This document shows positions 1 through 8,358 of a DNA stretch of 9,826 nucleotides, piece after piece. The notes below the pieces were generated by a model. It searched no databases, was not told where the DNA came from, and saw only the letters and a program-made list of their open reading frames with translations. Position 1 is the stretch's first letter. The number at the start of each line of letters is the position of its first letter. Position numbers and translations under genes: made by a program. This DNA comes from Desulfobulbaceae bacterium UBA5123 (GTDB lineage: Bacteria > Desulfobacterota > Desulfobulbia > Desulfobulbales > UBA5123): contig DHYT01000062.1 of the NCBI GenBank assembly GCA_002415465.1, forward strand, positions 1 to 9,826, written 5' to 3'.

Positions 1-19
1 GCTTTTCCTACAGACTCAA
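1..19 (-). mobile_element. Start of a third integron cassette (cut by window edge)
   Basis: On the minus strand the sequence after the crossover G (20) reads TTGAGTCTGTAGGAAAAGC. It includes TAGGA, a possible ribosome site, so a gene may start only a few bases beyond the left edge. Only the first 19 bases are visible. Confidence 0.5.
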
Positions 20-105
20 CGCCATGTATCAGCAGCGGCGCCACCTAAGCTTGCCGCGTCAGCGCCGCCGCGCTTCACGCCGTCTGCTGAATACAATTGT
101 TCGCC
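14..105 (-). other. attC recombination site of the PLD-gene cassette
   Basis: Read on the minus strand, this begins 8 bases after the stop of the PLD-like gene. The R'' box is GGCGAAC (105-99) and the R' box is GTTGAGT (20-14), a perfect match to the GTTRRRY consensus. Inside lie complementary arms TCAGCAG-A-CGGCG and CGCCGCTGCTGA, which pair with one extrahelical A, as expected for the L''/L' stem of an attC folded as single-stranded DNA. At 92 bp it is within the usual attC size range. R'' is the exact complement of the R' box at 1409-1415 at the 5' end of the same cassette. The expected crossover is between the G (base 20) and the TT (19-18). Boxes, stem and position after a gene are seen directly; recombination activity is inferred. 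Confidence 0.85.
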
Positions 106-1414
106 ATTTCGGTTTATAATTGACGGACATCAAAACCCAAATAACGCAATATTTTTGTTGTCCTTCCATTAATGACCGGCAACTCTTCTTTGTTTTGCCA
201 GCCTATAAGCTCTTGAACGTTTGATTGCCCGAAAACGTTAAGCTTGTATTTATGATTGAAAATTAGATTGGCCATTCTCTCAACTATTTCAGTATTGTCG
301 AATACCAAATATGCCAGACTATCTTTGACCTTGTCGATGTCGTTTTTGCCAAGAAATTCTTGTTTTAACGTTTCAAGACCACCAGGATAAAACCTCAGGC
401 GATCATGGAAAGAATGAAGGGTGCATAGAGCTTGAAATATTTCATCTGCATTTGCCTCTGAAATAGTTTTTTCTGATGCAAAAATGGCTTTTAACCTTGG
501 AAATGTTTCATTAACAATAGTCTCCTCAAAATAAGGCCATGACGTTTGATGCCACTCTTCTACCAATTCCTTGATTTTGTTGTTTTGAGGCTCGCCAGAA
601 GTAATAGGGGTATTTTTCCAGCTTTCTTTTTTGGCGTGTTTATCCCTTACAAAACTAATGAAAGAGTCAATTTCTAGCCGCAAAGGAATTTCTGATTCTG
701 ATATTTTTCTTTTCCCGACTTCCTCATAAGCTTGGCGAATGGTATTGAACGCACTAACTGATTCTTGGTACGTCTTACGATAATCCTCTATGAATATGTT
801 TTCTTTTGATTGTTTCGTTTTGTCCCGTCGAATATTGGTGCCAACAACTTTCCCGATTTTTTTATGGACTTCAGCCTCAAGCTTTGATGCATCGGAAGAC
901 AAGGACTTAAAACTGTCATAAATTTTTTTGTAATCTTCGACTGTTTGATGTGTAAGGACTTTTGATTCTTCCCAATATTCCGAAAACAGATCAACCAGTT
1001 CTGTGAAAATATTGTCCTCTGCATCTATATGAACCATGATTTCTTGGTTCGTTGTCATTGCTGAATGTGTCAAATTTGCCGATCCAACTAAAGCACCTGA
1101 CGAACCAAATATAAAGAGTTTAGGGTGGAACGACCTATCCGAATAAAACCGAGGCTCAATATTTGAGATTTTTAGAAGTGACTCCAAAGAATTTGGGGAG
1201 GTAGGGTACCCAAGTCTCACGACAATTCTTACTTTACAGCCCTGTTTGCTCAGATTTTCCAGAACGCTGGTATCTGTGAGGAATGCAACCGCGATATTGA
1301 TATTGTTTGCCTTTGCGATTAAGGCATTTACCGCATTCTGTATAAAATCACTGCGAGAATTTCTGTTGCTATAAAGATTTAGATTCATACGATCGATTCA
1401 TTTTTGTTGGCGAA
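20..1414 (-). mobile_element. Integron gene cassette 1 (PLD-like gene)
   Basis: A 1395-bp unit bounded by two G^TT crossover points, one in the R' box at 1409-1415 and one in the R' box at 14-20. It holds one gene in the attC orientation followed closely by its attC, with a 26-base 5' leader, which is the standard cassette architecture. Its first six bases on the minus strand, TTCGCC, complement its own R'' box GGCGAAC, so circularising the unit would rebuild a symmetric attC. It is clearly AT-richer than the genes from 2860 onward. No promoter is obvious in the leader, so transcription probably reads in from upstream. Confidence 0.82.
114..1388 (-). CDS. Phospholipase D-like nuclease-family protein (cassette gene)
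   Basis: 424 residues, complete. The N-terminal ~145 residues resemble a PLD-superfamily domain with one HKD-type motif: H88-P-K90 followed by GSANLT (102-107) and NQE (114-116). The Asp of the canonical HxKxxxxD is not at its usual place (Gly there), as in many PLD-like nucleases linked to helicases or restriction systems; such enzymes usually dimerise to build one active site. Residues ~150-300 are charged and helical. The C-terminal ~60 residues, ending in a PVINGRTTKILRYLG stretch, recall a small helical module of restriction-associated proteins, which is inference. No signal peptide or membrane segment is seen, so it is probably cytoplasmic. The ATG at 1388 has no clear Shine-Dalgarno sequence. 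It is the only gene of its integron cassette. A role in nucleic-acid cleavage or phage defence is plausible but unproven; the exact substrate cannot be given. Confidence 0.8.
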   Translation of the reverse strand: MNLNLYSNRNSRSDFIQNAVNALIAKANNINIAVAFLTDTSVLENLSKQGCKVRIVVRLGYPTSPNSLESLLKISNIEPRFYSDRSFHPKLFIFGSSGALVGSANLTHSAMTTNQEIMVHIDAEDNIFTELVDLFSEYWEESKVLTHQTVEDYKKIYDSFKSLSSDASKLEAEVHKKIGKVVGTNIRRDKTKQSKENIFIEDYRKTYQESVSAFNTIRQAYEEVGKRKISESEIPLRLEIDSFISFVRDKHAKKESWKNTPITSGEPQNNKIKELVEEWHQTSWPYFEETIVNETFPRLKAIFASEKTISEANADEIFQALCTLHSFHDRLRFYPGGLETLKQEFLGKNDIDKVKDSLAYLVFDNTEIVERMANLIFNHKYKLNVFGQSNVQELIGWQNKEELPVINGRTTKILRYLGFDVRQL

Positions 1415-1477
1415 CGTTTGAAATAAGGGGCGGATAGGCCGCAGGCCTAGACGTCCCGCTTGATTGACTGGTTATGT
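1409..1477 (-). other. attC recombination site of the DUF2971-gene cassette
   Basis: On the minus strand the R'' box is ACATAAC (1477-1471) and the R' box is GTTCGCC (1415-1409), giving a 69-bp site. The core folds into an imperfect stem: AAG..GGG of the left arm against CCC..CTT of the right arm with unpaired bases, capped by a perfect TAGGCC-TGC-GGCCTA hairpin (1435-1449). Unpaired bases on one arm are typical of attC. R'' is the exact complement of the GTTATGT core at 2513-2519 at the 5' end of this same cassette. The R' box deviates from strict GTTRRRY in its fourth and sixth positions. It lies 63 bases after the DUF2971 stop and 20 bases before the next gene's start. Confidence 0.82.
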
Positions 1478-2518
1478 GTTTCTGATAATATCGGAGAAAA
1501 CAATCAATGTTGTTCCTGACCACAGAACGTCTCCAGCACCTTACAATTTGTCGAAAACGAGCTTTCCACATCCGTCACGTTTGGCCCTGAAGATTGCTAT
1601 GGCACGATTTATGTTGCGAGCCTTGCCAATGACGTCCTCAATGTCTGACATCTCCATCTCAAGCCCGAGATACAGCTCCGTTATTTCTTCTGGATGGTAT
1701 GGGAGTGTAATCCAGGGCTCTTCATCTTGGTTGATCGGTATAGCTAAGCGATATTCGCTTTCATGCTGCCAATTCAGCGTTTTAGTGTAGATGATTCGTT
1801 CAACGATCTCCTTGATGCGTGTTTCTTGGTCGCCAAATAAAGATCCAGCGATAAATTCAAGTGTATCTTCATAGAGCGGAGGACGTTTTTCGCGGTATAC
1901 GACTGGACGAAATAGCTTGAATTTAGAGTCCTTGGCAAGATTCGGTTGGATTCGCAGAGAAACGCCCTTGTGATTTTCAGCATACTCGGTCCACATGTGT
2001 TCCGAGTCTTTGTGGGTAGAAACGCAAAGCACGCGATAACCTTGCATGAACTCGTTAATCTCTTCAATAAATACCTTTGCGCTTTCACGGTGGTACTCAA
2101 CGTCATATATAGGTTTGCCTGGGTTCATCAACTCGGCCCGAATCTGTTCAGCGGCATCTGGATTAGCTCGGTAAATGTGCTGAATGACCTTTATTTTTTC
2201 CTTCATCGGAGAACTGCATGTCGGTTCCTTGTCAAGATGCCGGAGGATCACGTCGGTGAAACCGCCCGAGATATTCTTCAGCGCTTCTTCTGTGTCCTCA
2301 GGGAAAATGCTCTGGATCGTTAGGTCTTCTGTGTCGTTGAAATCGGACGGTTTTGCATGTTTGAACGTTCTATTTCCGAGTGTTAGCTTAGCACCTGAAA
2401 CATCGAGATATTTATAAAGCGGCGGAATAGTCATATAAGCAAACACCCTTTATTATGCAGCCATCTTAGAGTGGCCAGCTTATCGATATTGCGAACGATC
2501 ATTCTTGATTACACATAA
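1415..2518 (-). mobile_element. Integron gene cassette 2 (DUF2971 gene)
   Basis: A 1104-bp unit between the crossover point in GTTATGT (2519/2518) and that in GTTCGCC (1415/1414). It carries one gene, an 84-base leader and its own attC at the 3' end. The leading TTATGT complements the R'' box ACATAAC at 1471-1477. This is a second, independent instance of the cassette-end complementarity seen in cassette 1, with a different sequence, so coincidence is unlikely. It is AT-rich relative to the flanking chromosome on the right. Confidence 0.8.
1541..2434 (-). CDS. DUF2971 family protein (cassette gene)
   Basis: 297 residues, complete. The pattern matches the DUF2971 family: LYKY at residues 6-9, a PSDFNDTED segment at 29-37, VLCVST at 135-140, MWTEYAENHKGVSLRI at 147-162, VVY at 178-180, and a basic/aromatic block K218..NWQHESEYRL (221-230). 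The family has no established biochemical role that I can name; it recurs in accessory regions. An upstream in-frame GTG (2446) exists, but AAAGGG (2445-2450 region) overlaps it and sits 11 bases before the ATG at 2434, so I start there; family members also tend to begin close to the LYKY motif. No signal peptide or membrane segment is visible. It is the sole gene of its cassette and precedes the PLD-like cassette in the same orientation, so read-through co-transcription is likely. It could be a stress or defence effector, but that is not shown by the sequence. Confidence 0.8.
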   Translation of the reverse strand: MTIPPLYKYLDVSGAKLTLGNRTFKHAKPSDFNDTEDLTIQSIFPEDTEEALKNISGGFTDVILRHLDKEPTCSSPMKEKIKVIQHIYRANPDAAEQIRAELMNPGKPIYDVEYHRESAKVFIEEINEFMQGYRVLCVSTHKDSEHMWTEYAENHKGVSLRIQPNLAKDSKFKLFRPVVYREKRPPLYEDTLEFIAGSLFGDQETRIKEIVERIIYTKTLNWQHESEYRLAIPINQDEEPWITLPYHPEEITELYLGLEMEMSDIEDVIGKARNINRAIAIFRAKRDGCGKLVFDKL

Positions 2519-2519
2519 C
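2513..2519 (-). other. Cassette-boundary core site (attI- or attC-type GTTATGT)
   Basis: GTTATGT on the minus strand marks the 5' edge of cassette 2, since its last six bases complement that cassette's R'' box. On its upstream side I do not see the paired L''/L' arms that an attC would need; instead the core is one arm of a short perfect dyad, CATAAC-AGGC-GTTATG (2514-2529). That fits an attI-like or worn array end better than a normal attC. No integrase gene lies within the 7.3 kb to its right, so an attI assignment stays open. Confidence 0.5.
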
Positions 2520-2859
2520 AGGCGTTATGCCGCGCCCCTGATTTCGGTTATAGGCGGATTCCGCCTAATACAATATTGGCCCGTTCCGCATAATAAATGA
2601 AAATGCGGAATTTTATTGCCGGTGGGCCGGCTGTTTTCTTGTGATAAGTTTGTGATTTCGGAGTGTTATGTTTTGTGCGGTGTGGGCGCTCGATTTGCGC
2701 CGAGGCTTGCCCTGTTTGCGGGCAGCCCGAAATAGGCGGAAGTTGAAGGGGGCGCTTTGACAAAGGTCTCTTGCCACTCGAAAAGGTTTGAAGGCTCCTT
2801 CTACCAGTCAGTTACGAATACTTATCGATATAGCAGCCGCAAGTCAACCAAAATGATGG
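2520..2859. other. Non-coding junction between array and chromosome, rich in dyads
   Basis: No convincing gene. It holds three perfect dyads: TAGGCGGA-T-TCCGCCTA (2551-2567), TTCCGCAT/ATGCGGAA with an 11-base loop (2584-2610) and GCCGG-TGGG-CCGGC (2618-2631). The second is followed on the plus strand by TTTTATT and the third by TGTTTTCTT, so both could act as weak terminators for plus-strand transcription, though no plus-strand gene precedes them. The related words ATAGGCGGA and TTCCGC recur at 2550, 2584 and 2732. TGTTATGT (2664-2671) mirrors ACATAACA (2513-2520). No clear terminator for the AAA gene follows its stop. The stretch 2640-2859 otherwise shows nothing recognisable. Confidence 0.6.
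2547..2573 (-). promoter_or_regulatory. Possible promoter reading into the cassette array
   Basis: On the minus strand TATAAC (2552-2547, 5 of 6 to the -10 consensus) lies directly after the TAGGCGGA/TCCGCCTA dyad, and TTGTAT (2573-2568) is a poor -35 at 15 bp spacing. Transcription would start around 2540 and enter cassette 2 about 20 bases later, where an integron cassette promoter is expected. The -35 and spacing are weak, so this is tentative. Confidence 0.25.
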
Positions 2860-6048
<3,189 letters not shown>

Positions 6049-6088
6049 GAATTCCTTGCATGGTAACGCATGTGGCGGGGAATGCAAT

Positions 6089-6101
6089 ACTAAACTTTAG
6101 T
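6089..6101. promoter_or_regulatory. 13-bp palindrome upstream of the AAA ATPase gene
   Basis: ACTAAA-C-TTTAGT is a perfect six-base dyad in an AT-rich patch between the umuC stop (6123) and the ATPase start (6048). Its place in the only AT-rich spot of the gap suggests an operator for the ATPase gene. No matching promoter with good -35 and -10 boxes was found, and the regulator is unknown. Confidence 0.3.
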
Positions 6102-6122
6102 GTAGAAGATGTGGGTTGCCGT

Positions 6123-7433
6123 TTAGGCAGGGTTGGTGTCGGCCTCCGGCGGCCGGTCTGCGCCGTGGCCGGCCAGGGCGACGGGCAGCTCCAGCCAACT
6201 GGTGGTGTAGGAGGGGGACTTCATGTTCCGCTTGTGGTGCCAGGGCTTGAGGAGTCCGGCCCCGGCGTATTGCAGGGTGTCCTGGCCCCAGCGGCGGTTG
6301 ATCCGGTCCAGGGCGTGGAGGAGGTTGTCGGCGTCGGGCCGGGCGTGGAAGAGGTGGCCCTGCCGGATATGGGCCGGGGTCAGGTCGGTGAGGATCACCC
6401 CCACCTTCTGGTAGGCGTAGCCCGGCCGGAACAGGGCATCGATGGCGGCCGTGGTTTTGGCGATGAGGATTGCTGTGGCCGCCGTGGGGCATGGCAGGGT
6501 GACGGTGCGGCTGTTGGCGTACTGCGGCTGGTCGGGCTGGAAGCGGTTGGTGTTGAGGTGGATGGTGAGGCAGCCGGCCTGCAGGGACTGCTCGCGGAGC
6601 TTTTCGGCGGCGCGGGCCACATAGGTGACGGCGGCCTCGCGCATCTCCGCGAGGTCGCGCACCGGTGCGCCGAAGGTGCGCGAGCAGGCGATGGAATGCC
6701 GGGGCGGCGGCGTATCCGCAAGCGGCAGGCAGGCAACGCCCCGCAATTCAAGCATGGTTCTGACCCCGGTGATGCTCAGGTTCTTTTTGAGCCAGCGCTC
6801 GTCGGCCCGGCTCAGGTCGTGGGCGGTGCGGATGCCCTGCCCGGTCAGTTTTTGGGCGGAGCGGCCGCCGATCCCCCAGATCTCTCCCACCGCGATCCCC
6901 CTGAGGACGGCCTCCAGGTCGTCGCCCGGCCGGATCACGCACACCCCGTCGTGGGCGGGATCTTTCTTGGCCAGCCGGTTGGCGATCTTGGCCAGGGTCT
7001 TGGTGGGGCCGAAGCCGATGGAAACCGGGATGCCGGTGTGGCGGCGGATGGTGTGGCGGATATCCGCGCCGGTGCGGCGCAGGGTCGCGGCGCAGGCCAG
7101 GGGCAGCCGCAGAAAGGCCTCGTCGATGGAGTAGACCTCCACCAGGGGCTCAAGGCGGTGCAGGGTTTCCATCACCCGCTGCGACATGTCGCCGTACAGG
7201 GCGTAGTTGGAGGAAAAGACCAGCACCCGGTGCCGGTCGATGAGCGGGCGGCATTTGAAGTACGGCTCCCCCATCCGGATCCCCAGCGCCTTGGCCTCGT
7301 TGGAGCGGGCGATGACGCAGCCGTCGTTGTTGGAGAGCACCACCACCGGCTGCCCGGCAAGGCGCGGGTTGAAGACCCGTTCGCAGGAGACGTAGAAGTT
7401 GTTGCAGTCGAGCAGGGCGAAGATGGCCGGCAT
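6123..7433 (-). CDS. umuC: DNA polymerase V catalytic subunit UmuC (Y-family)
   Basis: 436 residues, complete, slightly longer than the ~420 of E. coli UmuC. This is the error-prone translesion polymerase that acts with cleaved UmuD at stalled forks. The metal-binding residues of the palm are present: D9 in LLDCNNFY and D104/E105 in [18 protein letters not shown] (34-44) is the fingers region that contacts the incoming nucleotide. The [15 protein letters not shown] segment matches the helix-hairpin-helix thumb. The C-terminus (about 375-425) fits the DUF4113 extension, with INRRWG and KSPSYTT. The ATG at 7433 follows the umuD stop by nine bases without a clear Shine-Dalgarno sequence, so translational coupling to umuD is likely. 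It should be under the same SOS control as umuD. Confidence 0.96.
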   Translation of the reverse strand: MPAIFALLDCNNFYVSCERVFNPRLAGQPVVVLSNNDGCVIARSNEAKALGIRMGEPYFKCRPLIDRHRVLVFSSNYALYGDMSQRVMETLHRLEPLVEVYSIDEAFLRLPLACAATLRRTGADIRHTIRRHTGIPVSIGFGPTKTLAKIANRLAKKDPAHDGVCVIRPGDDLEAVLRGIAVGEIWGIGGRSAQKLTGQGIRTAHDLSRADERWLKKNLSITGVRTMLELRGVACLPLADTPPPRHSIACSRTFGAPVRDLAEMREAAVTYVARAAEKLREQSLQAGCLTIHLNTNRFQPDQPQYANSRTVTLPCPTAATAILIAKTTAAIDALFRPGYAYQKVGVILTDLTPAHIRQGHLFHARPDADNLLHALDRINRRWGQDTLQYAGAGLLKPWHHKRNMKSPSYTTSWLELPVALAGHGADRPPEADTNPA

Positions 7434-7442
7434 GGCGCGATT

Positions 7443-7886
7443 CTACAGGGAATGGATGACGAAGGCGGCCACCCCCCAGATCTCGCAGGCGGATTCTTCG
7501 CTGAGCGGGATATCGGGGTAGTCGGGGTTTTCGGCCATCAGGGCGAAGCCCTCGCCGTTCCGGCGCAGGCGTTTGACGGTCAACTCGCCGTTGACCACCG
7601 CGATCACCACCTTGCCGCTGACCGGCTCCAGGGAGCGGTCCACCACCAGGATATCGTTGTGATGGATGCCGGCGCCGAGCATGGAATCGCCGGCTACCCG
7701 GACAAAGAAGGTGGCGGCCGGGTTGGCCACCATCAATTCGTTGAGGTCGAGCTTGCCTTCGATATAGTCGTCGGCCGGGCTCGGGAACCCGGCCGAGACC
7801 GAGCAGGCGAAGAGGGGCCGCTTAAGCGCGGGAGGGCGTTCGCAGGGGTGGATCGCCGAGATGGTTGCGTCGGTTGCAAGGGTCAT
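7443..7886 (-). CDS. umuD: UmuD, LexA-like self-cleaving subunit of DNA polymerase V
   Basis: 147 residues from the ATG at 7886. RecA-stimulated self-cleavage turns this protein into UmuD', the partner of UmuC. The Ala-Gly cleavage site is in SVSAGFPSP (A32-G33), the nucleophile Ser68 in GDSM and the base Lys105 in LTVKRL. The Ser-Lys distance of 37 residues equals that of E. coli UmuD (60/97). An earlier in-frame ATG at 7922 lies inside the -35 box of the predicted promoter and would add 12 residues without a ribosome site, so I prefer 7886. It forms a two-gene unit with umuC (nine-base gap). E. coli UmuD is 139 residues, so the length fits. Confidence 0.95.
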   Translation of the reverse strand: MTLATDATISAIHPCERPPALKRPLFACSVSAGFPSPADDYIEGKLDLNELMVANPAATFFVRVAGDSMLGAGIHHNDILVVDRSLEPVSGKVVIAVVNGELTVKRLRRNGEGFALMAENPDYPDIPLSEESACEIWGVAAFVIHSL

Positions 7887-7893
7887 GGCCCAC

Positions 7894-7922
7894 ACTATAC
7901 AGGAGAAGCGCGGCCCTGTCAT
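7894..7922 (-). promoter_or_regulatory. Sigma70-type promoter of umuDC
   Basis: On the minus strand ATGACA (7922-7917) and TATAGT (7899-7894) each match 5 of 6 consensus bases with an ideal 17-bp spacer. The start point would fall around 7887, next to the umuD ATG at 7886, so the mRNA would have almost no leader. CTGTATA overlapping the -10 equals one half of the E. coli LexA box, but the second half is missing, so LexA control is expected from function and not shown by a full operator. Confidence 0.65.
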
Positions 7923-7996
7923 TGCCGGGAATGGGAAAAGGGCGGGAGCGAGGCCGGTGGGCGATTCGGGCGGTTTTGGCGCGGCGTGCGAGGCAC

Positions 7997-8029
7997 AAAA
8001 AAAAGGCTGCGATATGCATCGCAGCCTTT
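7997..8029 (-). terminator. Rho-independent terminator of the tRNA-Lys transcript
   Basis: A perfect 12-bp stem, AAAGGCTGCGAT (8002-8013) against ATCGCAGCCTTT (8018-8029), with a four-base ATGC loop, is followed on the minus strand by eight T (8004-7997). It starts nine bases after the tRNA 3' end and separates it from the umuDC promoter. Confidence 0.9.
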
Positions 8030-8037
8030 GCTATATC

Positions 8038-8113
8038 TGGTGGGTCGTCAGGGACTCGAACCCTAAACCTACTGATTAAGAGTCAGTTGCTCTACCAGTT
8101 GAGCTAACGACCC
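8038..8113 (-). tRNA. tRNA-Lys (anticodon CUU)
   Basis: 76 nt with an encoded CCA. The acceptor stem is GGGTCGT/ACGACCC with discriminator A; the D arm is GCTC/GAGC. The anticodon stem ACTGA/TCAGT encloses the loop CTCTTAA, placing CTT at 34-36, which reads AAG (Lys). The T arm TAGGG/CCCTG carries the loop TTCGAGT. All stems pair with only one G-T wobble. It is transcribed from its own promoter and ends at a strong terminator; there is no sign of an element integrated at its 3' end. Confidence 0.97.
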
Positions 8114-8134
8114 GCACCACCAAATTCGGCCGCC

Positions 8135-8163
8135 AATCTAGCACGGTATTTTTGGCACGTCAA
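8135..8163 (-). promoter_or_regulatory. Promoter of tRNA-Lys
   Basis: Minus-strand TTGACG (8163-8158) is followed after 17 bp by TAGATT (8140-8135), preceded by TGC as an extended -10. The start would be near 8128, about 15 bases before the mature tRNA. Confidence 0.6.
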
Positions 8164-8222
8164 CAAGAAGATGGCGGAAAAACGATAAAGGCCGGGTTTG
8201 CCGGGAAAAGGGCAACTTGTTT

Positions 8223-8251
8223 TTGACGGCGGCGCGGTTTTGCACTATGTT
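8223..8251 (+). promoter_or_regulatory. Promoter of the HDOD gene
   Basis: TTGACG (8223-8228), 17 bp, then TATGTT (8246-8251). The start would be near 8258, giving a leader of about 100 bases. A TGTCA-TGT-TGACA dyad (8254-8266) covers this start and could be an operator. It is divergent from the tRNA promoter 60 bp away. Confidence 0.45.
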
Positions 8252-8310
8252 CTTGTCATGTTGACAGCTAAAGCGCGTGGGGGGCCTCTTCTCGCCACGT
8301 CTTCCCCGTT

Positions 8311-8338
8311 CCCGGCGCGGTTGCCGGGTCTTTTTATT
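8311..8338 (+). terminator. Terminator-like hairpin in the HDOD leader (possible attenuator)
   Basis: CCCGGC (8311-8316) pairs with GCCGGG (8323-8328) around a six-base loop and is followed by TCTTTTTATT. It ends about 20 bases before the HDOD start and downstream of the predicted promoter. It may end a short leader RNA or act in conditional read-through. An upstream CGTGG/CCACG pair (8276-8280 and 8295-8299) and a G-run at 8279-8284 facing CCCC at 8304-8307 offer alternative folds. I do not recognise a known riboswitch class. Confidence 0.6.
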
Positions 8339-8358
8339 CCACCCGCGAGGGACAGGTA

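Noticed and set aside
2513..2671. A complete attC between ACATAAC (2671-2665) and GTTATGT (2519-2513)
   Set aside because: The outer boxes are complementary but the expected inner L''/L' arms do not pair, and 159 bp would be unusually long. Reported as an unresolved array edge instead.
2548..2763. 71-codon minus-strand frame starting with TTG in the junction region
   Set aside because: No Shine-Dalgarno sequence, no recognisable motif, and it runs through all three dyads, which argues against coding. Kept as part of the non-coding junction.
7884..7922. Full LexA operator at umuD
   Set aside because: Only a CTGTATA half-site is present; no CTGT-N8-ACAG and no CGAAC-type box was found. The organism's own LexA motif may differ.
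6060..8066. 668-codon plus-strand open frame across umuC, umuD and into the tRNA region
   Set aside because: Antisense to two well-recognised genes and running through the tRNA terminator; Gly/Val/Asp-rich translation typical of antisense to high-GC genes.
8038..8113. tRNA-Lys as integration site of a genomic island
   Set aside because: The 3' side runs directly into a native terminator and the umuDC promoter. No integrase or duplicated tRNA end is seen in the window.
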